This document shows positions 8,366 to 17,453 of a DNA stretch of 64,000 nt, in pieces. The first letter of the stretch is position 1; every line of letters starts with the position of its first letter. Origin of the DNA: Paenibacillus sp. LHD-117 (GTDB lineage: Bacteria; Bacillota; Bacilli; Paenibacillales; Paenibacillaceae); the NCBI RefSeq assembly GCF_030929555.1, contig NZ_JAVFVT010000035.1, positions 19,838-83,837 of the forward strand. The letters are read 5' to 3'. The notes under the pieces were generated by a model. That model saw only the letters and a program-made list of their open reading frames with translations. It searched no databases and was not told the origin of the DNA. Made by a program: the position numbers and the translations under genes.

Positions 8366-8655
8366 GCTGCGCTCTCGGAGCTTCTAAGACGTTATGAACG
8401 TCTTAGCCCGCTTTTGCTGCGCTGCCGGAGCTTCTAAGACGTTACGAACGTCTTAGCCCGCTTTTGCTGCGCTTTCGGAGCTGCTAAGACGTTACGAACG
8501 TCTTAGCCCGCTTTTGCTGCGCTCTCGGAGCTGCTAAGACGTTACGAACGTCTTAGCCCGCTTTTGCTGCGCTGCCGGAGCTTCTAAGACGTTACGAACG
8601 TCTTAGCCCGCTTTTGCTGCGCTCTCGGAGCTGCTAAGACGTTACGAACGTACGT
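8366..8655. repeat. Tandem array of 50-bp units each holding a perfect hairpin
   Basis: TCTTAGCCCG recurs at 8401, 8451, 8501, 8551 and 8601, an exact 50-bp period. Each unit contains CTAAGACGTT-ACG-AACGTCTTAG (perfect 10-bp stem, 3-base loop; hairpins at 8384, 8434, 8484, 8534 and 8584, with a damaged one at 8634), then CCCGCTTTTGCTGCGCT and a variable 2-3 bases before GGAGCT. The units are nearly identical end to end with no variable spacers, so this is not CRISPR. A more decayed unit may lie just before it (about 8330-8370). The rest of the gap 8252-8881 holds no gene I can support. Confidence 0.85.
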
Positions 8656-8881
8656 CTTCAAAGCGCCTGGGACGCGCCTCGCCCGCTTCTTCCTTCTCGC
8701 GCCAACCTCCGGCTTGTCCGCCATCCTTCGCAGTATGCAGTATATGCTCGCTTCCGGCTCCGTATGACAGGGCGTTTATCACAATCGGGGCGCCCGGCTC
8801 ATATGATGAATTAGTTCGCGCAAACACCCATAGGCCCATGTCTCTATTCGCAATTGCTCCTGGTTTGGAAGGAGAATCGAA

Positions 8882-10252
8882 ATGCTCAAAACGAAAGTTG
8901 CCATACAGGTGACGAGCTCCGGCACGCTGCCGGAGGATACGGTCATGTTAGGCGATGCCTATGTGAAGCTATGGAAAATCCCGGTCGGGCAGCATGTGCA
9001 GTTAAAATTCGGCGCATTCCGCCAATCGCTCAAGATTATCCCCTCGTCCAAGCTGGACGGACTGCGCATCAGCCCTACACTGGCAGAGAAGATGGGGCTT
9101 CCGCCCTCTAACCGCACGCAGCTTCGGTTCTCTTACCGCTCGGGCATCATCTCCGTCGGGCCGCTGATCGGCGTACTCGTCAGCCGGGATTATCCCGGAA
9201 CGCCGGATAAACCGTTCGGCGCCATCACCATGTTCTGCAAAGAGCTGGTCGAAGCGTGCAAGGCGCAAGGGGCGTTCGTTTATTTTTTCACGCCGGATCA
9301 GCTGACCGGCAGCGCAAGCTCGATCGAAGGCTGGATTTACGCCGGCGGCTGGCGACAGCAGCCGATGCCGGCTCCGGATGTTGTGAACAATCGGCTGACC
9401 TCGAGGAAGCAGGAAAACAGCCCGGACGTCCAACAATTTTTTGGCGAGTTGAAGCGACTCCACGCGACCGCCGTGTTCAACGAGAAATTTCTCGATAAAA
9501 CAGAAGTGTTCGACGCGCTTCAGAAGGATGCCGAGCTTCACCGCTACTTGCCCGAATCGTATCTGCTTCGCAATTACGCCACGTTCAAGAAGATGTGCGA
9601 GCGGTACGGCCACGTGTTCCTGAAGCCCGCCCGCGGCAGCCTGGGAAAAGGCATCATCCGCGTATCCCATCTGGAAGGCGAGAGCTACCAGGCTCTACAC
9701 GCGACCAGCACGGGCTCCAAGAAAGTGGTTTACCCTACCTTGCCTAAACTATATGCGTCCATCTCCGCCAAAATGAAAACGGCCCGTTACCAAATCCAGC
9801 AAGGCTTGCACTTGATCGAAATCCAGAAGCGCCCCGTCGACTTCCGCGCCCTCGTCCAGAAGAACGCCGCCGGCAAGTGGATGATTACGTCCATCGTGGC
9901 CCGTACGGCGGGCAGCCAGCAATTCGTGTCCAATCTGGCGCGGGGAGGCTCTCTCAGCACCGTCAGCGCGGCGGTAGCCAAATGCAACATGAACAACAGC
10001 GTCAGCAGGCTCGATTCCGCAAAGCGGCTAAGGCTCGCCGCGCTGCAGGTCGCGCAGGGCATCGACACCCATATCCCCGCGCACTTCGGCGAGCTAGGCA
10101 TCGACCTGGCGCTCGATACCGGCGGGAAGGTATGGCTGCTCGAAGTGAACTCGAAGCCGTCCAAGAACGATAACACCCCTTTGACCGAAGGGAAGATAAG
10201 ACCTTCCGTAAAGATGATGATCCAATACGCCCGGCATTTGTCGGGATTTTAA
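8882..10252 (+). CDS. YheC/YheD family endospore-coat ATP-grasp protein (1 of 5)
   Basis: A 456-aa member of the YheC/D ATP-grasp family, closest in length and layout to YheD. The N-terminal about 90 residues form a beta-rich domain (VMLGDAYVKLWKIPVGQHVQ). The ATP-grasp part follows, with the lysine-containing strand FLKPARGSLGKGI, the DFRALVQKN strand and the metal-binding GELGIDLALD...WLLEVNSKP near the C-terminus. The family is associated with the spore coat, and its peptide-ligase-like reaction is not defined. It starts after GGAAGGAG and is the first gene of an operon of six overlapping or closely spaced genes. Confidence 0.9.
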   Translation: MLKTKVAIQVTSSGTLPEDTVMLGDAYVKLWKIPVGQHVQLKFGAFRQSLKIIPSSKLDGLRISPTLAEKMGLPPSNRTQLRFSYRSGIISVGPLIGVLVSRDYPGTPDKPFGAITMFCKELVEACKAQGAFVYFFTPDQLTGSASSIEGWIYAGGWRQQPMPAPDVVNNRLTSRKQENSPDVQQFFGELKRLHATAVFNEKFLDKTEVFDALQKDAELHRYLPESYLLRNYATFKKMCERYGHVFLKPARGSLGKGIIRVSHLEGESYQALHATSTGSKKVVYPTLPKLYASISAKMKTARYQIQQGLHLIEIQKRPVDFRALVQKNAAGKWMITSIVARTAGSQQFVSNLARGGSLSTVSAAVAKCNMNNSVSRLDSAKRLRLAALQVAQGIDTHIPAHFGELGIDLALDTGGKVWLLEVNSKPSKNDNTPLTEGKIRPSVKMMIQYARHLSGF

Positions 10253-10265
10253 GGAGGCAGCAGCC

Positions 10266-11465
10266 ATGCCGCAACGAACGATCGCATTTGGCATTATGGC
10301 AGCGGCATTGAAGGGAGCGAGCCAATTCGCGCCTGGCGCCGTACTGCCGCCGGAGCCCCGCTTGAGCCGCAATCTTAGCGCGGCCGCGGCTTCGCTTGGC
10401 ATTGACGTGTACGTGTTCTCGCCCGACGGCTTCGACCCCGATACAGGCAAGCTTGCCGGCTGCAAATTCGAGCAAGGGGGATGGAAGCTCGCTCTTGTTC
10501 CGCTCCCGGACGTCGTGTACGATCGAAGTTTCCCCAAGTCGGCGGACAGCCAGAGACGATGCGCCGCCGCGCTCAGCGGGATGAGCGAGTGGAAACACCA
10601 TGAACGCATCAATGGCAGGCTCCCTTCCAAGCTTCAGGTATACGATTGTTTGCGCGGGCGTTCCGCGATCGCCCCCTATTTGCCCCAGACTGCCCATTAC
10701 CGCACGGTCGCCCAGCTCGAAGAGATTTTGCCGGAGCTTCCGCAAGGTGCCGTCCTGAAGCCGGCGGCGGGCATGCAAGGCAGAGGGTTTCTTCATATCG
10801 AGGCGTCCCCGTGGACGCCGGGCGAGCTGACCGTGTTCGGCAGAACGCGGAACAACGTCCCGTTCAAGGAAACCTTCCGGAGCTTCGCGGCGCTCGGCGC
10901 GTGGCTGCAATCGTTTATGGGCAGCTCGCCGTTTTTAGTTCAGCCGTATCTGCCGCTGCGCAGCGCCGACGACCGCCCCTACGATATCCGCGTGCTGCTC
11001 CAGAAGGACGAACGAGGGACATGGCAGGTGTCCGGATCGGCCGCCCGCCTAGGAAGCCCGGATTCCCTGACCTCCAACCTGCACGGCGGAGGCGTCGCGG
11101 AGCCTGCGGCAGATACGCTCGCCGCCAACTTCATGCCAACCAAAGCCGAACATCTGCTTAAGAAAATCCATGCGATAAGCGGGCAAACCGCTTTGCTCCT
11201 GGAGGAGAGCTTCGGCCGATTCGGCGAGCTCGCCTTCGACTTCGGCCTCGAGCCCAGCGGCAAGCTTTGGCTTCTGGAAGTTAACGCCAAGCCGGGACGC
11301 GAGTCCTTTCATCTGACCGGCGACCAGAAAGCGGCAAAGCTTTCCATTATCCGGCTCTTGCAATACGCCCGTTATTTGACGAATCGCAACGCCCCGACCT
11401 TTCCGAAAGCCGGCGAATCCGCATCCGACCGCCTCTCCCGCCCAGAATCGAAACATCGGCCATGA
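10266..11465 (+). CDS. YheC/YheD family ATP-grasp protein (2 of 5)
   Basis: A 399-aa YheC-like protein without the N-terminal beta domain of gene 1. It begins MPQRTIAFGIMAAAL, followed by the VYVFSPDGF segment typical of the family pre-ATP-grasp region. ATP-grasp signatures are VLKPAAGMQGRGFL, YDIRVLLQKD and GELAFDFGL...WLLEVNAKPG. The start follows AAGGAGG and lies 13 bases after gene 1. The last 25 or so residues are a low-complexity polar tail. Likely spore-coat associated by family. Confidence 0.88.
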   Translation: MPQRTIAFGIMAAALKGASQFAPGAVLPPEPRLSRNLSAAAASLGIDVYVFSPDGFDPDTGKLAGCKFEQGGWKLALVPLPDVVYDRSFPKSADSQRRCAAALSGMSEWKHHERINGRLPSKLQVYDCLRGRSAIAPYLPQTAHYRTVAQLEEILPELPQGAVLKPAAGMQGRGFLHIEASPWTPGELTVFGRTRNNVPFKETFRSFAALGAWLQSFMGSSPFLVQPYLPLRSADDRPYDIRVLLQKDERGTWQVSGSAARLGSPDSLTSNLHGGGVAEPAADTLAANFMPTKAEHLLKKIHAISGQTALLLEESFGRFGELAFDFGLEPSGKLWLLEVNAKPGRESFHLTGDQKAAKLSIIRLLQYARYLTNRNAPTFPKAGESASDRLSRPESKHRP

Positions 11466-11499
11466 TGCAATGGTCTTGAAAAGTTCAGGAGGTTCATCG

Positions 11500-12873
11500 A
11501 TGAGTTTGACAACTTGCAACGTCCACTTCTCCCAGCATTCCGATAAAGTCGTTTACGTCTCCAGGCCGCTCATAGGGCAGCTCAAGCTATCCGGCAAAAA
11601 GTCGATCCTTCTCAAGCTGGGCAATGAGGTCATCGCCGCCGCGATCAAACCGCTGAAGCGGGCCGGCAACCACTTGTATCTGTCCGCGGGCGTCCGCCAA
11701 TCGATCCGCATCCCCAAGTCGGGCAACGTCTTCGTGCAAGCGAACGGCGAGAACGAAATCCAGCTCGGCCCGCTTGTCGGCGTCTTGACGGACTTCATCC
11801 ACAGTTCGGATAGCAGTCCTTTCGGCTCGCGCTCAAGCTTTATTAAGCAGGTCATCCGCTCGGGCGACCGCAAGGCGTTTATGTTCGGCTTCACGCCAAG
11901 CGACATCAACTGGCAGCAGGAGACGGTCAACGGCTATTTCTTAAACGCCCAGGGCGGCTGGTTCCGGAGAATCGTACCGCTGCCCGACGTCATCTATAAC
12001 CGTCTGCCGAACCGCCAGGCGGAAACCTCGGCTTATATCAGCGCCGTGAGGGAGCGCTTCGTGAAGCGGCAAATTCCGATCTTCAACTGGAGCTTCTTGA
12101 ACAAGGCCGACGTCTACAAGTTGCTGGACAACGATCCCGAAGCGCTCGCCCATCTGCCGGAATCCGTACCAAACCCCTCTTCGGCCAAAATAAAGGAGCT
12201 GCTTGAGAAACATAAGTTTCTGTACTACAAACCGACAGGCGGCAGCCTCGGCATCGGCATTTACAGGCTGACGTACCATCCCCGCCGAGGTTATTTCGTC
12301 CGGTACCGGCGAGGCGCCGAGAATGTGCTCGTCCGCTACAGCAGCTTCCAAACCATGATGCGGATGCTGCAGGCCAGGCTCGGAAGCCGCATGAGCCACT
12401 ACGTCGCCCAGCAAGGCATTCGGCTCATCGAGCTCGAACGATGTCCGATCGACTTCCGCTTCCACATGCACAAGAACGGAAACAATCGCTGGATCGCGGC
12501 CGGCATCGGCGCCAAGAAAGCGGGTCGGGGAAGCGTCACGACCCATGTGAAGAGCGGAGGATCCCTCCTGACGCCGGATCAGGCGCTTAGCCGTACCTTC
12601 GGGGACGATTCAAGCTTCATTCTTGAGAAGGCCAGGCGGGTCGCCGTCAAGCTGTCCGAAGCGATCGAGCGCAACTATCCTCACCGTCTCGGCGAGCTGG
12701 GACTCGACATCGGCATCGACAAATCGGGCGAGGTTTGGATGTTCGAAGCCAACGCCAAGCCGGGCCGCTCCATCTTCAAGCTTCCGGCGCTCCGTTCCGA
12801 AGGCAAAGCTTCCGTCTCCTACATCGTCGACCATTGCTTGTATTTGAGCCGCTTCCAGGGGGGAAAAGGCTAA
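11500..12873 (+). CDS. YheC/YheD family ATP-grasp protein (3 of 5)
   Basis: A 457-aa YheD-like protein with the N-terminal beta domain (HSDKVVYVSRPLIGQLKLSG) followed by the ATP-grasp region: YYKPTGGSLGIGIYR, DFRFHMHKN and GELGLDIGID...WMFEANAKPG. ATG 11500 is preferred to the in-frame ATG at 11470 because AGGAGG sits 7 bases before it. Its stop codon overlaps the start of the next gene by one base (TAATG), which suggests translational coupling. Confidence 0.9.
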   Translation: MSLTTCNVHFSQHSDKVVYVSRPLIGQLKLSGKKSILLKLGNEVIAAAIKPLKRAGNHLYLSAGVRQSIRIPKSGNVFVQANGENEIQLGPLVGVLTDFIHSSDSSPFGSRSSFIKQVIRSGDRKAFMFGFTPSDINWQQETVNGYFLNAQGGWFRRIVPLPDVIYNRLPNRQAETSAYISAVRERFVKRQIPIFNWSFLNKADVYKLLDNDPEALAHLPESVPNPSSAKIKELLEKHKFLYYKPTGGSLGIGIYRLTYHPRRGYFVRYRRGAENVLVRYSSFQTMMRMLQARLGSRMSHYVAQQGIRLIELERCPIDFRFHMHKNGNNRWIAAGIGAKKAGRGSVTTHVKSGGSLLTPDQALSRTFGDDSSFILEKARRVAVKLSEAIERNYPHRLGELGLDIGIDKSGEVWMFEANAKPGRSIFKLPALRSEGKASVSYIVDHCLYLSRFQGGKG

Positions 12874-14033
12874 TGAACATGCATACGCAAGAAGAAAGAG
12901 AAACGCAAGTCGCCGCGCGAGGCATGCCGATGCCGGTCCTAGCGATCTTGACGATTGACGAGCCGAACGGGAATTTCCGAGGCAACCGCAGCAATTTCGC
13001 GGATCTAATCCGCACCGGCCAATCGATGGGCTTCGTCGTTTATGTTTTGACCGCCAAACAACTGTTGCTCCACCGCAAGAAATTGAAAGGATTTATATTC
13101 CACAAGGAGAGCGGCCAGTGGCAGAAGGCGCTCCTCCCGTTCCCTGACATTATCTATAACCGCATTCCACAGCGCGAGGACGAGATGCAGCCGGCCGTCA
13201 GGCAAAAAATTATCGCATGCCGCAATCACGCCAGGCTTACGCTGTTCAACCCATCCTTCTTCAACAAATGGCAATTGTTCGAATGGCTGCGCAAATCCAG
13301 CCGTACGAGGCCATTCATCCCGACGACCAGACGGCTGGTGAACGTCAGCGGGCTTGGCCGGCTGATGCGCAAGCATGCGTACCTCTACCTGAAGCCGGAA
13401 AGCGGCAAAGCGGGCAAGGGCATTATGACCGTCCGCGTCCATCAAGAGAAAACATTGCCGTACCGGCTCAAAATACAGGAAGACAAAAAAAGCTCCACGT
13501 ACAACTGTTCTTCGCTGCAGAAGCTATGGATCCGCATTCAGAAGCAAAGCGGCGGAGCGGCCTATATTGCCCAGCAGGGCATTCCTCTCGCCTCCTTCAA
13601 GGAGCGGCGCTTCGACCTTCGGGCGCTCGTCCAGAAGAACCGCCGCGGCATTTGGGAACTTACGGGACTCGGAGCCCGGCTTGCCGGGGCATCCAGCATT
13701 ACGACGCATGTTCCCAGGGGAGGGCGGATCGAGGATCCGGAGAAGCTCCTGATCCATTCATTCGACGTGGAGCAGGCTCATATGCTGTTACAGAAAGTGA
13801 AATCGACGTCCGTCCTCATCGCAAGGCAGATCGAGAGAGCGTCGGGACAGCGGCTCGGCGAGATGTCCATGGACCTCGGCATCGACAGCGAAGGAAACCT
13901 ATGGTTCTTCGAAGCCAATTCCAAGCCGATGAAATTCGACGAGCCCCATATCCGGCAGAAGTCGCTAGAACGAATCTTTCATTACAGCGCGTATCTAGCG
14001 CGCAAAAAATCCAAGCAAGCGGGAGGCGCTTAA
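12873..14033 (+). CDS. YheC/YheD family ATP-grasp protein (4 of 5)
   Basis: A 386-aa YheC-like protein. After a short N-terminal extension it reads MPVLAILTIDEPNGNF, then has the family signatures YLKPESGKAGKGIM, FDLRALVQKN and GEMSMDLGID...WFFEANSKP. The start ATG at 12873 shares a base with the upstream stop; an open frame reaches further 5' but only by reading the preceding gene out of frame. Loop residues differ from genes 1-3, so the paralogues are not recent copies. Confidence 0.88.
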   Translation: MNMHTQEERETQVAARGMPMPVLAILTIDEPNGNFRGNRSNFADLIRTGQSMGFVVYVLTAKQLLLHRKKLKGFIFHKESGQWQKALLPFPDIIYNRIPQREDEMQPAVRQKIIACRNHARLTLFNPSFFNKWQLFEWLRKSSRTRPFIPTTRRLVNVSGLGRLMRKHAYLYLKPESGKAGKGIMTVRVHQEKTLPYRLKIQEDKKSSTYNCSSLQKLWIRIQKQSGGAAYIAQQGIPLASFKERRFDLRALVQKNRRGIWELTGLGARLAGASSITTHVPRGGRIEDPEKLLIHSFDVEQAHMLLQKVKSTSVLIARQIERASGQRLGEMSMDLGIDSEGNLWFFEANSKPMKFDEPHIRQKSLERIFHYSAYLARKKSKQAGGA

Positions 14034-14034
14034 C

Positions 14035-14532
14035 ATGGAGCTGCTGCTTCTGACACCGGAAACATGGCGCTCGGAACGGAGGAAGCTGCTCGGTTTCGTC
14101 ATTCGCAATGGCGAGAAGCGGATCACGACCGCTTCTCTTCAGGCGTTCCGGGATTTGGAAGCCGCATGGCTGGAATCGGACGGCAGCGGGCACAGCAGAG
14201 CGGTCATCGCCGTGACCAAGCAGGGCGGCCGCATGACCGGTCTCGGCTTCGCGGCCGACGGCGGGGACGGAGGCTGCCTGCTCGTGGTCCATCCCGGAGC
14301 GCGAAGGCTAGGTGCGGGAACGGTCATGATGAAGGCCATGATCAACCGTCTCGGGCGGCTCGCTTGCCACGTCGCGGCCGATAACATCCCCAGCATGGCG
14401 CTGTGCTTCCGGCTTGGAATGAAGGCAGTCTCGATCCATAAAGGGCCAACCGGCAAATCGACGCTCAGGTTCGAAAGGGGAATCCTGCATGACGCAGCCC
14501 GTACTGGGCATATTGACACTCTACCTCAATGA
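14035..14532 (+). CDS. GNAT-family N-acetyltransferase
   Basis: A 165-aa protein with the GNAT acetyl-CoA binding core at about residues 84-102 (LLVVHPGARRLGAGTVMMKA, matching the R/Q-x-x-G-x-G/A motif A) and a motif-B region (ADNIPSMALCFRLGMKAV). It starts 2 bases after the fourth ATP-grasp gene and its 3' end overlaps the fifth by 44 bases, so it is embedded in that operon. The substrate is unknown; context suggests an amine group on a spore-surface component or on a product of the neighbouring ligases. Confidence 0.8.
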   Translation: MELLLLTPETWRSERRKLLGFVIRNGEKRITTASLQAFRDLEAAWLESDGSGHSRAVIAVTKQGGRMTGLGFAADGGDGGCLLVVHPGARRLGAGTVMMKAMINRLGRLACHVAADNIPSMALCFRLGMKAVSIHKGPTGKSTLRFERGILHDAARTGHIDTLPQ

Positions 14533-15712
14533 TGCCGGAACTTTGGAAGAGAGAAGCTATTATCAGAGAATGACCGTCGAAGGGCGCAAACTCGGCTTGC
14601 ACGTGTTCGTGTTTACTCCTCAAGACGTGAACGTCGGCAAAAATCGGATTCATGCGCTGTTCTACCATCCGGAAACGGGCCGATGGGTTCGGCGATGGAC
14701 GTCCTTCCCCCATCTCATCTTCGATCGTTGCCGGATTCAGCATTCGCACCGTTACGACGAGCTGCTCAAATTCCGTTCCCGTTATAACCATCTTACGTTC
14801 CTCAATAGGCCGCTTCGCAACAAGTGGCAGATCCATACGCTGCTCTCGAAGGATGTCCGCTTCAGCACGTACTTGCCGAAAACGCGTTACATCGGCTCGG
14901 TGGACGATATCCGCGAGATGCTGCGCAGCTTTCCCCTGCTGTATTTGAAGCCGATTAACGGCACCGGAGGGCGAGGCATCCTTCGGATCGAGAGGCTGCA
15001 GGGCGGCATGCTGCACGTACAGGGCCGGGATCAAGACCGCCGGATCGTGCCGCCGCAGCGCATGAGCAGCGATAAGCTAAGCGGGTATTTGGCCCATTGG
15101 AACCTGAAGGATGTCCGCTATATCGTGCAGCAAGGCATCCAGCTCAAGCTGAAGAACGGCTGCGTCCACGATTACCGGATGCTCGTTCAGAAGAACGGAG
15201 AAGGCAGGTGGCAGGTCACGGGATGCGCGGGCCGCGTCGGGGCTCCGGGAAGCATTACGGCGAATCTCCACGGAGGCGGCCGGGCGGCGAAGATGGATCA
15301 GCTGCTCGAGCAGTGGATCGGCGACGCCGCGAAGAGGGAAGCGATCAAAGAGGAAGTAGCGGAGTTCGGCGCTTCGCTGGCCGCTTACCTCGAGCTTTGC
15401 TGCGGCGCGCTATGCGAGCTGGCCATCGATCTGGCCATCGACAAGAACGGACGCATCTGGCTCATCGAGGTCAATCCGAAACCTGCCAGAGAAGTGTTCA
15501 TCCGCGCGGGAGAAACGGAAGTGTACCGGCAGGCCATCGTCAAGCCCTTGGAATATGCGTTGTGGCGATACAAGCAGAAGCAGCACAAAATGTCGGCGGC
15601 GGCGAGTGCCAGAACCGATTCGCCGAGACAGGACGACGAACAAACGGCAACGAAAAGAAAAGTTACCCGCCGGAGCGCAGCCAACCCCAGTCCCAATCCT
15701 CAAGCGCCATAG
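14489..15712 (+). CDS. YheC/YheD family ATP-grasp protein (5 of 5)
   Basis: A 407-aa YheC-like protein: N-terminus MTQPVLGILTLYLND, then YLKPINGTGGRGIL, HDYRMLVQKN and CELAIDLAID...WLIEVNPKPA of the ATP-grasp fold. The last 45 residues are a polar, basic low-complexity tail (ATKRKVTRRSAANPSPNPQ), the kind of extension seen on some coat proteins. It overlaps the GNAT gene by 44 bases and ends just before a strong terminator, so it closes the operon. Confidence 0.88.
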   Translation: MTQPVLGILTLYLNDAGTLEERSYYQRMTVEGRKLGLHVFVFTPQDVNVGKNRIHALFYHPETGRWVRRWTSFPHLIFDRCRIQHSHRYDELLKFRSRYNHLTFLNRPLRNKWQIHTLLSKDVRFSTYLPKTRYIGSVDDIREMLRSFPLLYLKPINGTGGRGILRIERLQGGMLHVQGRDQDRRIVPPQRMSSDKLSGYLAHWNLKDVRYIVQQGIQLKLKNGCVHDYRMLVQKNGEGRWQVTGCAGRVGAPGSITANLHGGGRAAKMDQLLEQWIGDAAKREAIKEEVAEFGASLAAYLELCCGALCELAIDLAIDKNGRIWLIEVNPKPAREVFIRAGETEVYRQAIVKPLEYALWRYKQKQHKMSAAASARTDSPRQDDEQTATKRKVTRRSAANPSPNPQAP

Positions 15713-15720
15713 AATTCAAA

Positions 15721-15775
15721 AAAAATCACTTTGTCCCTCCGGTGGCCGCTGCGGCCGGAAGGCAAAGTGATTTTT
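15721..15775 (+). terminator. Rho-independent terminator of the YheC/D operon
   Basis: AAAAATCACTTTG (15721-15733) pairs with CAAAGTGATTTTT (15763-15775), with a GC-rich inner hairpin (GGCCGCTGCGGCC). The stem ends in TTTTT on the plus strand and AAAAA on the other side, so it may also stop the convergent HAD gene. Confidence 0.85.
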
Positions 15776-15795
15776 AATAAGAAGGCGAGCCTAAA

Positions 15796-16479
15796 TTAAA
15801 CTCGTACCGCCAATAAATCCGGAAAACCGGAAATTCTAATGTCGGCTTCGGCAAGCTCCGCTTCCTTGCCGTAAACGGCATAGGCGCAGCCGACCGTCGT
15901 CAAGCCGTTCCGGCTGCCCGCTTCCACGTCCGAGGATCGATCGCCGACCATCCAAATGTCCTTGGACGGTTCCAGACCATGATCCTTCAGCAGACGAGCT
16001 ACAAGATCCACCTTGCTTTGCGTGCCGTATTCTCCCGCGCTATAAAGCCCGTCGAACAGATGCGTAATCCCTTTGTGCCTTGCAATCTCCTTCACGTACG
16101 CTTCAAGGCCGTTGCTGGCGACGAACAGCTTGCTTCCCCCGGCCTTCAACGCCTCCAGCGTCTCCTTCACTTGCGGATAAAGCTCGCCTTCGCCTGCCTC
16201 CAGCCCTTCCAGCTCGTACTGCAGCAGCAGGACATCCGCGCGGGCACGAGCTTCCTCGCTGCTGTCCGGCATCACTTTCCGCCAAATATCCTCGAGCAGC
16301 ATGCCGAGGCATGACAGCAGCAGCTCGACCGGCGGCGTCTTTCCCATATAAAGCCCTTCCTCCCGCAGCGTGCGGAAGACGCGTTGATGAACGCTGACGA
16401 GAAGCGTATCCGTCTCGAACAGCGTTCCGTCCATATCGAAGATGACGGCAATCGGTTTGCCCGGTTTACTCTCCATCAC
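15796..16479 (-). CDS. HAD-superfamily hydrolase, phosphoglycolate-phosphatase-like
   Basis: A 227-aa protein with all HAD motifs: motif I DMDGTLFET (nucleophile and acid Asp, about residues 15-23), motif II VASNG (about 119-123), the motif III lysine near residue 155 (SKVDLVARLL) and motif IV MVGDRSSDVEAG (about 177-188). A helical cap sits between motifs I and II. It probably hydrolyses a small phosphate monoester; the substrate cannot be read from sequence. The GTG at 16479 lies 10 bases after AGGAG; the adjacent ATG at 16476 is an alternative. Divergent from psd. Confidence 0.85.
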   Translation of the reverse strand: MMESKPGKPIAVIFDMDGTLFETDTLLVSVHQRVFRTLREEGLYMGKTPPVELLLSCLGMLLEDIWRKVMPDSSEEARARADVLLLQYELEGLEAGEGELYPQVKETLEALKAGGSKLFVASNGLEAYVKEIARHKGITHLFDGLYSAGEYGTQSKVDLVARLLKDHGLEPSKDIWMVGDRSSDVEAGSRNGLTTVGCAYAVYGKEAELAEADIRISGFPDLLAVRV

Positions 16480-16669
16480 GTATGCAACACTCCTTTTCTC
16501 TTATCAGCCTATCATACTGGATAGGAAGAAGAAGCCGCAAGTCGGCAAAAATCCCGATCAAAGCCAGCGAGCGGAACTATTGATAAAATGTAAGGATTAT
16601 GTCACACTGTTTGGTGGACGGGAGGCGCTTGCCTTTCGCGATAGACGGAAAGGACGTGACGTGACTGCT

Positions 16670-17452
16670 ATGACCAAGTGGCTGCTAAGGGCCATGACCG
16701 AACTCAGCTCGCGCAAGTGGATATCCCGCATAACGGGCACGTTCGCGCAATCGGCTGCCAGCCGAACCTTCATCCCCCGGTTCGCCAAGCTGTACGGAAT
16801 CGCCGTGCACGAAGCGGAGAAGGAGCCCCACGAATACCGGACGCTCAACGAGTTCTTCACCCGCCGGCTCAAGCAAGGCGCCCGCGTCGTACATAACGGC
16901 GAACGGAGCCTCGTCAGTCCGGTCGACGCGTTGATTACGGGAGCCGGCGGCATTCGGGCCGGCACGATTGTCAATGTGAAAGGTCAAGACTACACCATCG
17001 AAGAATTGCTGGGCCGATCTCCTCGCGCGGCTAGTTATATGAACGGTTATTATCTCGTCTTATATTTGAGCCCGACCGATTACCACCGCATCCACTCGCC
17101 CATCGCCGGCGACGTCATGGAACGCGATCATCTGCCGGGCAAAGTGTATCCCGTCAATGACTTCGGACTCACCCATATGACGAGGGTCTTGAGCCGCAAC
17201 GAACGGCTTGTCACCTACATCAAGCATCTCCGCGGAGAAGTTGCCGTCGTGAAAGTCGGCGCCATGAACGTCAGCAGCATCAAGTACGTCGAACCGCTCA
17301 GCAACCATCTGGAGAAGGGCGACGAGCTAGCTTACTTCGAGTTCGGCTCGACCGTCGTGCTCGTCATGGAAGACGGCACCTTCACCCCGGACGCCGAAAT
17401 TCGGATCGGCGCCAAAGTCCGTATGGGCGAGCGGCTCGGAGACCTGAACTAG
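16670..17452 (+). CDS. psd: Phosphatidylserine decarboxylase proenzyme
   Basis: A 260-aa proenzyme that makes phosphatidylethanolamine from phosphatidylserine at the membrane. The self-cleavage site FGST is at residues 225-228; Ser227 becomes the pyruvoyl group of the small alpha chain. Other family blocks are SPVDALITGAG (83-93) and LYLSPTDYHRIHSPIAG (131-147). ATG 16670 gives a length close to that of B. subtilis Psd and follows AAAGGACGTGACG; an open frame to 16442 would add about 76 unrelated residues. The stop lies 1 base from the end of the convergent lasso exporter. Confidence 0.92.
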   Translation: MTKWLLRAMTELSSRKWISRITGTFAQSAASRTFIPRFAKLYGIAVHEAEKEPHEYRTLNEFFTRRLKQGARVVHNGERSLVSPVDALITGAGGIRAGTIVNVKGQDYTIEELLGRSPRAASYMNGYYLVLYLSPTDYHRIHSPIAGDVMERDHLPGKVYPVNDFGLTHMTRVLSRNERLVTYIKHLRGEVAVVKVGAMNVSSIKYVEPLSNHLEKGDELAYFEFGSTVVLVMEDGTFTPDAEIRIGAKVRMGERLGDLN

Positions 17453-17453
17453 A

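Noticed and set aside
8366..8655. CRISPR-like regular array
   Set aside because: The 50-bp units are conserved across their whole length with no unique spacers, and no cas genes are in the window.
8642..8839. A 65-codon minus-strand frame upstream of the YheC/D operon (starts MGLWVFARTNSSYEPGAPIV)
   Set aside because: Nearest AGGAG is about 17 bases from the ATG, the end of the frame runs into the hairpin array, and the region more likely holds the operon promoter.
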